Assembly: GCF_012489685.1 (NCBI RefSeq)
Contig: NC_080043.1
Location: 41,741,127-41,805,126 of the forward strand
Source of the DNA: Lotus japonicus
Taxonomy: Eukaryota > Streptophyta > Magnoliopsida > Fabales > Fabaceae
Direction: 5' to 3'
Length of the DNA stretch: 64,000 nt
The stretch's first letter is position 1. Each line of letters begins with the position of its first letter. This document shows positions 11,693 to 22,564 of this stretch, one piece after another. Both the position numbers and the translations under genes were made by a program. Under the pieces are notes generated by a model. It ran no database searches. It was not told where the DNA came from and worked only from the letters and a program-made list of their open reading frames with translations.

Positions 11693-12898
11693 TGAAGGTA
11701 TGAAAAACGGTAGAAAGGGGGGGTTTGAATAACGTTTTCAGTACAAAACTTCCACCTTAAAGATTTTGACAAATCTTTCGAGAACTTAAGTGCTAAAGAT
11801 AAGAGATAGAAAAGCACACAAGGATTTTATCCTGGTTCACTTGATAAATCACTCAAGCTACTCCAGTCCACCCGTTAAGGTGATTTCTTCCTTCTTAGAA
11901 TGAAGGCAATCCACTAATCAGGTAAGAGTTACAACTGCACTTGAAACCTACAAGTGACTAACAATTACACTGACTTAGCTCACACTAAGATTCACTCTCT
12001 TAGTCTTCTCTAGGATCCGATCAACCTTGATCTCCTAAAGGAACTAAACAAATTGTTTATCAAAAAAATGTTTACAAGAGATTTGCTTCTAAAAAGCTAA
12101 TAGTAAACACAATGAATTTCAGATGAAAGAAAGCTTAGAATATTTTGAATATGTCTTGCGCGTGTGAATGCTTCTAGCCGCTTCTTTCAATCTTCAGCCT
12201 CTATATATACTCCAAGGATTAGGGTTGAGCGTTGCATGGGAAATGCTACCGTTGGAGGGCAGTTCTGGAAAATCCAGCTTCTGCTGTGGCTGAGAACGTT
12301 AGGTAGGTCGTCAGGAAGGTACACTTGCTTTTGTACTTGGATAGCGACTTGACCTTTTAACCTAGGAGACTTCTGATCAGGGGAATACTTCATATTGGAA
12401 CTTGTGAAGCCGGTTGATCAGAGTCAGAGGGAAAGCACAGATCCTCTGACCATTGTATCTTCTGATTCTGAACTCAGAGGGAAGAACATGGCCTTCAGAG
12501 TTTCTTGCTTCTGGACTTCAGAGTTTCCACTATTCAGCTTCTGGATCTTCAGAGTCTTCTACACCATCAGAACATCTGAACCTTCAGTGTTTCTTGGTTA
12601 TCAGAACTTCTGGATCTTCAGAGCTTCTAGCGACTGAGTCCACATCAGAGTTTGTATAGCTTCAGAACTTCTGAAGCTTTTCCACTGTTCATACTGAACA
12701 TGGTGAATGCGAAAGCGTTGCTTGGGTCACTCTTTATACACAGTGCTTCTGATTTGTGTGAGATTGAGTTGAGGTCAGAGCCTGTAAATAGCACACTCAG
12801 AAAAACACGTTAGAGTACCACAATTGTTCATATCAAAAGGTTAACTTGTAATCATCAAAACATAGAGTTGTACTACTAGATCAAAACTTGATCTTACA
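11693..12898 (-). repeat. SIRE-like 3' LTR
   Basis: This is the second 1206-bp copy. The polypurine tract abuts it at 12901-12912. It is about 99.75% identical to the 5' LTR by eye (mismatches at about 12053, 12065 and 12602). Short frames inside it occur identically in both LTRs and are not genes. Confidence 0.95.
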
Positions 12899-12900
12899 AT

Positions 12901-12912
12901 CTCCCCCTTTTT
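12901..12912 (-). promoter_or_regulatory. Polypurine tract next to the 3' LTR
   Basis: On the minus strand the tract reads AAAAAGGGGGAG just before the 3' LTR and would prime plus-strand synthesis. Similar tracts at about 13379-13391, 13443-13453 and 13063-13071 fit the multiple-PPT pattern known for Sireviruses. Confidence 0.9.
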
Positions 12913-13620
12913 GATGATGACAAAACTAAAATTTTTGATGAACAATTCTTAAACATTAAACTGAATTCACTCAGAGTTTAGAGATATAGAATAAGACTTA
13001 TCCTGATGTGAATAGTTTATCTTGCTCATTCTGAATTCAAGTCACTGCTTGATTCTGAGCTTAGCTCCCCCTGAATCTAATACTTGATGAAAACGTTAGT
13101 AAAGTCTAGATTCTGAGCTAAATGATGTAAGAGTTCAGGGTGAAAAACTTATGACATAGATGAAAAACGAATAATCAGAGCGCATAAGTGATCAGAGTCA
13201 GGGACAAGGTATCAGAGTCTTGGGTATCAGAGTCAACTTAGAATCACTTCAGAAGAAGTGAAATGTATTCCTTGTATTTGCCCAGTGACACATCTATGGT
13301 CATGAAGGTGGAACTCTTAAAATCTCCAAAAGAAAAATAAGTCACACTAACACATCTTACAAATCAAAAACTGGGTTTACTCCCCCTTTTTGTCATAAGC
13401 AAAAAGCTTGGGGTGTGAAAAACTTAGCTTGAAGTACAAGGTACTCCCCCTTAGAGAAGGTCTAAGTTTAAAAGAAAATGAAAACGATGTAAGAATCAAA
13501 GTTAGGCGAAAATAAATAGAAGAGTTAATGCAAGGGATGAACGTTTACCACCGGTCAAGTGAGTAAATAGAAGGGTCAGTTACCAAGAACTTAACCTCGA
13601 GAAACTGTAGGAGCATTAAC
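12913..13620. other. Non-coding 3' region of the SIRE element
   Basis: No gene is seen. The stretch is rich in direct TCAGAG-type repeats and in pyrimidine tracts on + (polypurine on -). It also separates the antisense gene from the LTR. Confidence 0.6.
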
Positions 13621-13641
13621 TTGCAGAGAGAAAGTGAAGCC

Positions 13642-13649
13642 TATATAAA
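13642..13649 (+). promoter_or_regulatory. TATA box of the antisense SIRE gene
   Basis: TATATAAA lies 60 bp upstream of the ATG at 13702, leaving a leader of about 30 bases. It is the best TATA match in the 1.4-kb stretch between the LTR and the envelope-like gene. Confidence 0.55.
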
Positions 13650-13701
13650 GCGTTGGAGAGAAGGTAAGCTTCATACCTCGAACAATTTCCAGTTAAAACA
13701 A

Positions 13702-14094
13702 ATGGCATCATACAACGTAGCATTAGAAGAGCTGAGGAAGAAGGCCTTTGAAGAGGACTTGTTCCTGAACATCAGGCATCCAGAGGGTGCAACGACCATC
13801 TCGGAGCTAACACGGACACTGCTGGAAGAGGACCTGCGTCCAGAGTTGGAGAGAGACCTGAAGGAATTTCTTGCCTTCGTGGAGGAGGTGCAAGAACTCA
13901 GCCGGCTTGAACTCAAGCTGCTGGAAGAGAAGGAGTGTTTGGAAGAGAAGCTCAAGACTTCAGAAGAGATTCTGGAGAGGGATGAGCTAAAGAACAGGCT
14001 CAGCAACATCCAGCATGTACTGGATCGTCTGGAGAAGGATAGGTCAGAGCAGCGCCAGGAGTGTAGAAGAATGAGGAGAGATCCTCCATTCTAG
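13702..14094 (+). CDS. Small coiled-coil protein encoded antisense inside the SIRE element
   Basis: A 130-residue frame lies between the envelope-like gene and the 3' LTR on the opposite strand to gag-pol. The first ATG is at 13702 in strong context (AAACAAATGGC). A TATA box (TATATAAA, 13642-13649) lies 60 bp upstream and AATAAA (14140-14145) 46 bp past the stop, so it has the layout of a complete small transcription unit. The protein is rich in Glu, Leu, Arg and Lys with heptad-like spacing from about residue 45 to the end, and it has no motif I can assign. Similar proteins may be known only as legume hypothetical proteins. It could interact with the element's own coiled-coil proteins, but that is speculation. 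Confidence 0.65.
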   Translation: MASYNVALEELRKKAFEEDLFLNIRHPEGATTISELTRTLLEEDLRPELERDLKEFLAFVEEVQELSRLELKLLEEKECLEEKLKTSEEILERDELKNRLSNIQHVLDRLEKDRSEQRQECRRMRRDPPF

Positions 14095-14296
14095 ACTTTT
14101 TAGAGAAGTGATGTATGATGTAAACACAAAAAGATTATGAATAAAACGAGATTTTTGCAAACATATGTGACACAATTATATATAAGGATATGCATATATA
14201 ATCACAAACGAATAGAATAGAATAAGTAAATAAAAAGAAACAGAGTTTGAATAAAATAACGTTAAATAAAAAGAAGGAAAAAGAAGAGATCCTAAA

Positions 14297-17147
14297 CTAA
14301 GGTTTGTCAGTGCGTCGCAGAAGTTCCATCATCATTTGCTTCATCTCAATCAGCATGGATTCATGAGTGTCAAGACGTTGTTCCATGATGTCGAGTCTGG
14401 ATGAGCTTGTCTGAGTAGAGCTGGAAGGAACATTCTGAGCAGCTTGAGGATCTGGAATGGAAGCAGAAGCAGCAGGAGTAAATACAACTGGTGCAAGTCG
14501 CTCTGCCTCAGCCTCAGCTTCAAGACGCTCTGCCTCAAGTCTGGCTTGTTCAGCTTGAGCTGCTGCTTGACGTGCAGCTTCTTCTGCTTGTTCTTTCTTT
14601 CTCTTGGCTTCTTCAATTGCTTCAAGAAGCTTATTTCTCTGTTCTAGTTCGTGAAGAGCCACCCTTCTAGCAAACCGTTGCTTTGCAGCCTCAATGCTCT
14701 GACTGCCCTCTGCATGCAGGAGCTGCATCATAATCGGAACTTGAGCCACTAGCCAAGTGCTCAGATTGTTCCACTCATCAGCCACATTTTCAGCATTCTC
14801 ACTAAGATCAGTCTGACCGTGCACATTGCGGAGCCTCAAAGAGGCTTCATGATAGAAAATATTGATGCACTCAGAGAGAGATGTGGGTTGAAGGTGAGTA
14901 TAGGGAATTATGGAGAGGTTGGGTTCAGGAGAGGCTGGGTGATTGCTGCTATGGGCTTCAGAGGCACCTTGTGGAGAACCAATGTTAATCATGGGAGCAT
15001 TGGGTTCAGAGGTTCCAAGGTGAGGGTCTGAAGTTTCAACCAGAGGGTGAGGTGATCTAACCGAGGATTGGTTAGACACTGATTGTTCGGGTTCAGGGTC
15101 TGGTTGAATAGGCTCATGTTGGTCAGGGACAGGGTGAGCTTGTTGAACTAAGGGGTCTGCCTCTTGGATAGGATTGGCCAAGATAGGTTCATCTGGGTCA
15201 ACTAGACGTTCAGGTCTAGGGCCAGGATATCTCCTAGGGCTTGGACAGGTAAGGTAATACTCTTCCAAGGCAGATACCTTTTCTTTTCTAACCTCCATGA
15301 ATTTTCTAATTGATTCAGAGGTATTGGAGGGAGGAGAGTCAATAACATTGATTGGGAAGGATACAGGTGTGAAGGCTGTTGAAGAGTCTGTATCCGTGGT
15401 TCTGGCAGCAGGACGAGCTGATGCTCTGGGAACAGAGTGATCAGACGTTCTGGGTTGTGGTTCTGTTTGGTTGGGCTCAGGTTGGTCTTGGACGATTGGT
15501 TCAGAAGATAATGGGTCGTATGGAATGGTAAGGAGAGAGGTTGGATCTTCTGACCTAGAGGTTGGGTTCTGAAGCAAATTCCAGAGTGGTGCTTCAGTAG
15601 GAGAAGGTTGAAAGAAGGAGGATCTTGGGGAATGTGGTGGAGAGGTGGGTTTGTGCGGCTGGTTGGGATTCAGGAATAGGAGTGAGGGGATTTGAGGAGT
15701 GTTGAAGCAAGGCAGAAATAGGAAGTGCATCAAATAAATTCAAATCATCATCAGAAGCAAGTGCAGGCTTACTTGAATGTGCTGATGATCGAGTCACTCT
15801 GGCAGGAGGTTCAGTCCTTCTGACCACTGCAGCAGCTGGTTCCACCCGAGTAGGCTTCACCACGATTCTGACCTTCTTCTGCTTCTTCTTTGGAGGACCA
15901 TCCTCACTATCACTATCATCACCATCATCAGGCTTTCTCTTTGTCTTCTTGACCAGAGGGACATCAGATTCTTCAGAGGATTCTTCCAGAACCATCTTCC
16001 TCTGAGCTTTCTTCTTTAGAGGAGAAGGAAACTCTGGAGCTGGCGGTAGTCTGCTGACGAAATCATCAAGGTCAATTTCGAAACCTTGAGCCCTGAGGTC
16101 TTCAACATAGCATCTGATGGCGTCAGGATTGTCCGCTTGTGTCCACAGAGGGTAGTCATTCAGAGGCATTCTTCTTCCTCTGATTTCAGAAGATGTGTCT
16201 TCATGAGCAGGAGCAATCTTCTTCTGGACCAAACCCATCTTCTTCAGGGAGTTTGCAGTGAAGACATCACTGACAATTGTGCTCAAATCCTCTGTGCAAC
16301 CAGCATTGATCAAATCTTGCACCAAGTTGCTTTCAATTAGAAAGTCTGAGAGCAGCCTCCCAAAAGGGATATATTTGATTGCAGACTTGATGGAGGCGGT
16401 GGTGCGAGACTTCCGGATGCATTCCTTCAAGTAAGAGAACAGGAAGTAGGGAAGGCAGATCTTCTCCTGATTTTGGATGAAGAACAACATCGCCTTCTGG
16501 TTGAAGTTGATGTAGTCTGGGGAACTGCCCTTCGGTCTCTGGTTTATGCAGTTGAGCAGAATCTTGTCCCAGATCCTGAGTTTGGGGTGAAGATCCATCA
16601 CCTTGTAACTCGTCTTGCCCGGTTTGAAGGTGGTGTACAGAGCCTGGTTGACTATGTCCTTGGTGCTGGGTTTCAGCTTCGATTCCGTCAGTTGGAACCG
16701 ATACCCATAAGCAGTTTCTGCACCTAGCAGATTCACGAATGACTTCTCAGTGATGATGATCTTCCTTCCAAGAATGTGAGAGACCACCTGAGTATCATCG
16801 CAGTCGGCGTGCTTCCAGAATTCCTTTACCAATTTCTCATACACCGGTCCTCGAAGTCGGTTGAAATAATTTCCCCAACCTTGAGCTTGGACTTCAGGAC
16901 GAAGATCAAACCCATTTGCAGCCAAGTTGTCGAGGTTAAATCTCCATTCTGCCAGGACTTGGAGTTCCTCAGGAGGATAAACACAGTGAACGGCACAGCC
17001 CCGTTCTGCAATTGGAACAAACTGCTCTTGAGCTTGAACTTGTTCTTGTGCCGGGTTCTCAGAGCCCCTTTGACCCGTTGCCAAACCAACTACCATGTGA
17101 GGGAACTGAGGTGCATCTGCAGTAGATCTTCTGGTTTGTCTCACCAT
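14297..17147 (-). pseudogene. SIRE1 envelope-like gene, split by one frame change
   Basis: The first frame (17147-15594, 517 residues) starts at an ATG and carries the plant transposon protein-like region (RGPVYEKLVKEFW, YLKECIRKSR, IKYIPFGRLLSDF) followed by a lysine-rich linker. The second frame (15733-14297) continues with a proline- and serine-rich stretch and ends in an alanine/glutamate coiled coil. The similar proline-rich style on both sides of about 15650 shows one original protein of about 950 residues broken by a +1 shift. This extra gene after pol is diagnostic of the SIRE1 group. Its role is unproven; despite the name I see no clear signal peptide or membrane anchor. Confidence 0.85.
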
Positions 17148-17588
17148 TTTTAAGAGGTTGAAGGTTTGAGGTAGAAGATGAAGGTTGAAAGATGAAGAGA
17201 GATCGAGAGAGAAATCGAGAAGAGCGGTTTTGAAAAACAGAGAGTGCGAGAGTGAAAACCGGAAGTGAAAGACAACGTGTGTGTATATTGGGTTTTATCA
17301 AATAACCGTTGTTGATTCAAAAAGCAATTTAAGATCAACGGTTGAAAATTAAAGATAGATAGTAACAGTAAAATACACAATCACACACAGGAGATAAGCA
17401 TATCTACACGCAATCATAACAGACTGTCACACGGGCACAAGGAACTATGCATCAGAAATTCTGACGCACGTGTTGTTGTCTCAGCTTCAGAGTTAGTACC
17501 AGTGGGCACACACACTCTGATTGAGTTACCTTCTGGACTAGACATCTTCTGATCAAGAAGTATCATAGTCAGAGGTTCTGATCCATCT
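17148..17588 (-). other. Spacer between SIRE pol and envelope-like gene
   Basis: There are 441 bp between the pol stop and the start codon of the envelope-like gene. No convincing gene or splice structure is visible. In SIRE1 elements the envelope-like gene lies here, and how it is expressed (readthrough or a spliced RNA) is not shown by this sequence. Confidence 0.6.
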
Positions 17589-19151
17589 TCACTCTGGACA
17601 AAAGTCCATGTTTAGATTTTTCAGAATAAAATTAAATCTATCTTCAGCTAAGGGCTTTGTAAAGATATCTGCCCATTGATGGTCAGTATCAACAAACTTC
17701 AGAAGAAGTACGCCCTTCTGTACATAATCTCTAATAAAATGATACTTTACCTCAATGTGCTTTGCCCTTGAATGCAAGATAGGATTCTTACTCAATGAGA
17801 TTGCAGCAGTGTTATCACAATAGATTGGGATATTGCTCTCAAGGATCTGATAATCCTCCAGCTGATGTTTCATCCAGAGCATCTGAGTGCTGCATATTGC
17901 TGCTGAGATATATTCTGCCTCTGCAGTTGATAGTGCAATGGTTGATTGCCTCTTGCTTGCCCATGAGACTAGATTGCTTCCCAGAAATTGACAATTTCCG
18001 GAAGTACTTTTTCTCTCTGTTCTATCTCCAGCATAATCAGCATCACAATAACCTGAAAGCTTATACTCTGATGTTTTCTTATACATCAAGCCAAGGTTAG
18101 TGGTGCCTTTCAGATACCTTAGGATCCTCTTAACAGCAGTTAAGTGGGTTTCCCTTGGATCTGATTGGAATCGAGCACATAAATGAACACTGAATAATAT
18201 ATCTGGCCTAGATGCAGTTAAGTATAGAAGTGAACCTATCATGCCACGATAGAGCTTCTGACATACTTTACCACTTTTATCTTCTTTCTCCAGAATGCAT
18301 GTAGGATGCATTGGAGTCTTGGCCACTGTAGATTCCAGCATATTGAACTTCTTCAGAAGTTCTTTAGTGTACTTGCTCTGATGGATATATGTTCCTTCTG
18401 GTGTTTGATCAACTTGTATTCCCAGAAAGTACTTTAATTCTCCCATCATACTCATCTCAAATTCAGCCTGCATCATCTCAGAAAATTCTTTGCATAGAGA
18501 TTGATTAGCAGAACCAAATATAATATCATCAACATAAATTTGCACAATTAAGATATCATCTTTATAAGTCTTGCAAAAAAGAGTTGTATCTACTTTACCC
18601 CTTACAAACTCATTCTCCAGAAGGAATGAGCTAAGTCTCTCATACCATGCTCTGGGAGCTTGCTTCAGACCGTAGAGTGATTTCTTCAATTTGAACACAT
18701 GGTCTGGTTTCTTCTCATCTTCAAAACCTGGGGGTTGATGAACATAGACTTCCTCTGAGATATAACCATTTAGGAAGGCACTCTTTACGTCCATCTGATG
18801 TAGAACTATGTTGTGATTTACTGAGAAAGAGATCAACAGTCTGATTGCTTCCAGTCTTGCTACTGGAGCAAATGTTTCAGTGTAGTCTATTCCTTCCTGC
18901 TGGCTGTAGCCTTGAGCAACTAGCCTTGCCTTGTTTCTGACTACTTCTCCTTTCTCATTTAGCTTGTTTCTGAATACCCATTTCGTTCCAATAACATGGA
19001 CACTCTCAGGCTTCTTCACTAAGCTCCAAACATCGTTCTTGGAGAATTGATTCAATTCTTCTTCCATGGCCAGAATCCAATCCTTGTCCTGAAGAGCTTC
19101 ATCTATTGACTTGGGTTCAATTAAGGACACCAATCCTTTCAGACTCAGCAA
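17589..19151 (-). CDS. SIRE-like Pol part 2: reverse transcriptase and RNase H
   Basis: The 520-residue frame has the copia RT from [13 protein letters not shown] and [10 protein letters not shown] onward, the catalytic YVDDIIFG box, and the terminal RNase H with [20 protein letters not shown] and YCDNTAAI. It ends normally after [12 protein letters not shown], the conserved end of copia Pol. No stop or missing active-site residue is seen. The frame joins part 1 at about 19140 through a +1 shift. RT copies the element RNA to DNA inside the Gag particle. Confidence 0.95.
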   Translation of the reverse strand: MLSLKGLVSLIEPKSIDEALQDKDWILAMEEELNQFSKNDVWSLVKKPESVHVIGTKWVFRNKLNEKGEVVRNKARLVAQGYSQQEGIDYTETFAPVARLEAIRLLISFSVNHNIVLHQMDVKSAFLNGYISEEVYVHQPPGFEDEKKPDHVFKLKKSLYGLKQAPRAWYERLSSFLLENEFVRGKVDTTLFCKTYKDDILIVQIYVDDIIFGSANQSLCKEFSEMMQAEFEMSMMGELKYFLGIQVDQTPEGTYIHQSKYTKELLKKFNMLESTVAKTPMHPTCILEKEDKSGKVCQKLYRGMIGSLLYLTASRPDILFSVHLCARFQSDPRETHLTAVKRILRYLKGTTNLGLMYKKTSEYKLSGYCDADYAGDRTERKSTSGNCQFLGSNLVSWASKRQSTIALSTAEAEYISAAICSTQMLWMKHQLEDYQILESNIPIYCDNTAAISLSKNPILHSRAKHIEVKYHFIRDYVQKGVLLLKFVDTDHQWADIFTKPLAEDRFNFILKNLNMDFCPE

Positions 19152-20694
19152 GGGTCTCTTCAGAAGGTCTGAAGGCAGATCTGGTTCTGACTGGTTCGTC
19201 TTTGTTACCCAGAATCAATTCCTTAGGGTGAGCTGCAGTGATTCTGCTCTTCTTCAGAGTTTGTGAGTTAGAGGGACCAGCTTCTTCCTCTGGTTCATCT
19301 TCCTCTGGCTCAACTTCCTCTGGAGCTTTGCCTTTGTCAGAAACATTAATGCTTAAATCTGCAAACTTTTCAACTAGCTTTGACTGGTCAGAGTTAAGCT
19401 TATCATCAAATCTAACATGAATAGATTCTTCAATAGTCTTAGCATCAGTATTATAAAATCTAAAACCTTTAGATCTATCAGAATAACCAAGTAATAGACA
19501 CTTAGAAGACTTAGCATCAAATTTATGCAATCTATCCTTAGTATTGAGAACATAACAAACACAGCCAAAAGGATGAAAATAAGAAATGTTGGGTTTTATG
19601 TTCTTCCACAATTCATAAGGAGTCTTATTCAGAATTGGTCTCACAGAGATTCTGTTCTGAATGTAACATGTTGTATTTACTGCCTCTGCCCAAAAATGCT
19701 TAGCCATGCCAGTTTCTTGGAGCATGGTTCTAGCCATCTCCTGAAGAGTTCTGTTCTTCCTCTCAACAACACCATTTTGTTGAGGAGTTCTGGGACAAGA
19801 GAAATCATGTGTAATTCCATAGGAATCAAACAGACTCTCAAACTTATCATTCTCAAACTCTCCACCATGGTCACTTCTGACACGCACAATCCTACAAGCC
19901 TTCTCGTTTTGCACTTGAGCAATGAAGGTAGAGAACACAGCATGAGACTCATCCTTGCGGGTTAGAAACTTTACCCATGTCCAGCGGCTATAGTCATCAA
20001 CGATAACCATCCCATATCTCTTGCCACCTATAGACTCAGTTTTCACTGGTCCAAACAGGTCGATATGCAGAAGTTCTAACGGCCTTGAGGTTGAGACAAC
20101 ATTCTTTGCCTTGAAAGGGACTTTTGTGAATTTGCCTTTCTGACATGCTTCACAAAGAGCGTCTGAAGCGAACTTCAGATTGGGTAAGCCCCTGACAAGG
20201 TTTAGCTTGCTCAGCTGAGAAATCTTTCTCATACTGGCATGCCCTAACCGTCTATGCCATACCCACTGCTCTTCATTAACAGACAGAAGGAACTTCACAT
20301 TCTGAGCCTCCAACTCAGATAATCTGATCTTATAAATGTTGTTCTTCCTCTTGCTGTTAAACAGAACAGAGCCATCGATCTGACTTACAGCCCGGCAGGA
20401 CTTTTGATTGAATATAACATCATAACCCTTGTCAGCTAATTGACTTATAGACAATAAGTTATGTGTTAAGCCGTCTACCAATAAAACATTATCAATGCAT
20501 GGACTACTATCTACACAAATAGTACCAGTACCAACAATTTTACCCTTTTCATTTCCTCCGAAGCCAACTTCGCCTCCAGGCTTAAGTTTCAGCTCTCGGA
20601 ACATACGCTTTTCTCCCGTCATGTGACGCGAGCATCCACTGTCCAGATACCATGATTGGTGTTTCAGTGGAGCTATCAAGGATATCTGCAACAT
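19117..20694 (-). pseudogene. SIRE-like Pol part 1: protease active site and integrase
   Basis: The frame opens with the protease motif WYLDSGCSRHMTG. It continues with the zinc-binding pre-integrase region (WHRRLGHASMRKI ... CEACQKGKF) and the integrase core with D (HIDLFGPV ... VDDYSRW), D (VRSDHGGEFEN) and E (PQQNGVVERKNR). It overlaps gag by about 110 bp in another frame and pol part 2 by 35 bp in the third frame. Family members have one pol frame, so both junctions look like single-base insertions rather than programmed shifts. Catalytic residues are all kept, consistent with a recently active element. Confidence 0.9.
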
Positions 20695-22492
20695 AGATAA
20701 TCTTGTCCTTAGGTACCCACTTTCTGGGTCCTCTTTTGTTAGTTACCCCAGAGGTTCTGATCACCTTGGGTGTCTCAACGTAATATTTTAAAGGAATACT
20801 TGCATGATATTTAGTCATAGAGAAAGATCCCTTTTTAAGAGGATGTTTAGCAACTTTAGCAGGTACAGGATCAGGCAATATGGTACCAGAGGGAACAAAG
20901 CATTCATACAAGGATTTAGCTTTAGACACAGAAGGCTCATTTCTAATTGGTTTAGAATAGCCAATGCCATGCATTCCATTTCTGCTTACGCCATAGATCA
21001 TTGAAGCCATTAGGCTTCTATCCACGCTTTTAGCTAGGAATCTTTGAAAAGACTTTTCATACTTAGATTCATTTCTACAATCAGAGGCATCACAGGCAAC
21101 AATTTCTTCTAACTTAGCAATCTGGTTCTTAAGCACAGAGTTAGAATTTACCAAAGCATGATTTTCATTTTTCAAATCAGAAATAATTTTCTCATGTTCA
21201 GAAGGAGTTTTGGAGACAGCAGATAAGTTCTTTTTCAACTTTTTATGCTTAGACAATAAAGAGTTATACTTATCCATGATATCAGACAAAGCATGTTTCA
21301 GTTCAGAGGTAGAGAAAGAAGCAAATACCTCATTTTCATCGTCTGAGTTAGGATCTCCTTCTGATTCTGAGTCAGAGTCAACAGCTTCCTTTGACTCTGC
21401 TCCTTTGTCTTTGACAATGGCCATGAGTCCTTGGACTTCACCATCAGAGTCAACATCCTCTGATTCTGATTCATCGAATGTCACCATCAGACTCTTCTTG
21501 GTCTTGAAGTGCTTCTTTGGCTTCTTGTCTTTCTTCAACTTTGGACAATCACTTTTGTAGTGCCCAGATTCTTTGCACTCAAAACATGTGACTTCCTTGA
21601 TTGAAGACTTCTTCTGGCCTGAGGACTCATACTTTCCTTTTGCCTTTCCAGAGCCTTTGAACTTGCTCTGCCTGTGCTTCCAGATGCGGTTGAGTCTCTT
21701 GGAGATCAGAGTCAGCTCATCTTCATCAGAATCTTCTGATGCTTCTTCAGATTCTTCTTCTTCAGCTTGAAGAGCCTTTGACTTCTCAACCTTAGCCTTT
21801 TCAGATTTGGATTTCAAGGCTATGGACTTTTTCCTCAGATCTTGCATCTCTGAGCGCTTCAGCTCATGGCATTTCAAAATGCTGATGAGTTCTTCTAAAC
21901 TCATATTCTCAACGTCTCTCGTGAGCTCTATTGAAGTCACTAAGGGCATCCAACTTTCAGGAAGACACCTGATGACCCTTATGACATGATCCTTTGTTGT
22001 GTAGCTCTTGTTGAGAGGTCGTATGCCAGCTACAAGCAATTGAAATCGGGAGAACATTTCTTCAATGGATTCATTTGGCTCCATGATGAAGGATTCATAC
22101 TTTTGGATCAAAGACAATGCCTTTGATTCTTTGACTTTCTTGTTTCCTTCATGAGACATCTTCAGAGATTCAAAAATGCCTTTAGCAAACTCACGATCTG
22201 TAATCTTCTGGTACTCTTCATAGGAAATAGCACTTAGAAGAATTGCTCTTGCTTTGTGATGTTGTGAGTACAGCTTCTTTTGATCTGCAGTCATCTCTGA
22301 CCTTGGGATCTTCTTGCCATCTGCATCAACTGGACGCTCATAGCCATCCACAATAATATCCCAGAGATCTGCATCGAAACCCAGAAAGAAACTTTCCAGT
22401 CTATCTTTCCAATATTCGAACCTTTGACCATCGAACATAGGAGGCTTTGCGTTGTAACCATCTCTTTGAGTTTCACTGGTGGTGGCAGCCAT
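20582..22492 (-). CDS. SIRE-like Gag polyprotein
   Basis: The ATG at 22492 is in good context (AAACAATGGC) and is the first after the primer site. The 636-residue frame has the copia Gag fold at its start (FDGQRFEYWKDR, then the SLIQKYESFIM and CLPESW region), a lysine- and serine-rich linker, and a CCHC zinc knuckle (CFECKESGHYKSDC) near residue 300. A coiled coil and a long C-terminal extension follow, as in Sireviruses. Gag makes the cytoplasmic particle and packages the RNA. The true frame appears to leave this one near 20655, at the start of the protease, so the last 20 or so residues here are probably out of frame. Confidence 0.93.
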   Translation of the reverse strand: MAATTSETQRDGYNAKPPMFDGQRFEYWKDRLESFFLGFDADLWDIIVDGYERPVDADGKKIPRSEMTADQKKLYSQHHKARAILLSAISYEEYQKITDREFAKGIFESLKMSHEGNKKVKESKALSLIQKYESFIMEPNESIEEMFSRFQLLVAGIRPLNKSYTTKDHVIRVIRCLPESWMPLVTSIELTRDVENMSLEELISILKCHELKRSEMQDLRKKSIALKSKSEKAKVEKSKALQAEEEESEEASEDSDEDELTLISKRLNRIWKHRQSKFKGSGKAKGKYESSGQKKSSIKEVTCFECKESGHYKSDCPKLKKDKKPKKHFKTKKSLMVTFDESESEDVDSDGEVQGLMAIVKDKGAESKEAVDSDSESEGDPNSDDENEVFASFSTSELKHALSDIMDKYNSLLSKHKKLKKNLSAVSKTPSEHEKIISDLKNENHALVNSNSVLKNQIAKLEEIVACDASDCRNESKYEKSFQRFLAKSVDRSLMASMIYGVSRNGMHGIGYSKPIRNEPSVSKAKSLYECFVPSGTILPDPVPAKVAKHPLKKGSFSMTKYHASIPLKYYVETPKVIRTSGVTNKRGPRKWVPKDKIIYVADILDSSTETPIMVSGQWMLASHDGRKAYVPRAET

Positions 22493-22550
22493 TGTTTTTC
22501 ACACCGGCCCGGATCACTGAACACTGTTAGGTGTGGTAATCAGAACTTGC

Positions 22551-22562
22551 GCTCTGATACCA
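22551..22562 (-). promoter_or_regulatory. Primer binding site, initiator Met-tRNA
   Basis: The minus strand reads TGGTATCAGAGC two bases inside the 5' LTR. This is the usual site complementary to the 3' end of plant initiator tRNA-Met and is where minus-strand DNA synthesis would start. Confidence 0.95.
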
Positions 22563-22564
22563 AT

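Noticed and set aside
12164..12659. Short frames repeated exactly at 23036-23531
   Set aside because: They lie inside the two LTRs of the SIRE element and are identical because the LTRs are; no start context or domain supports a protein.
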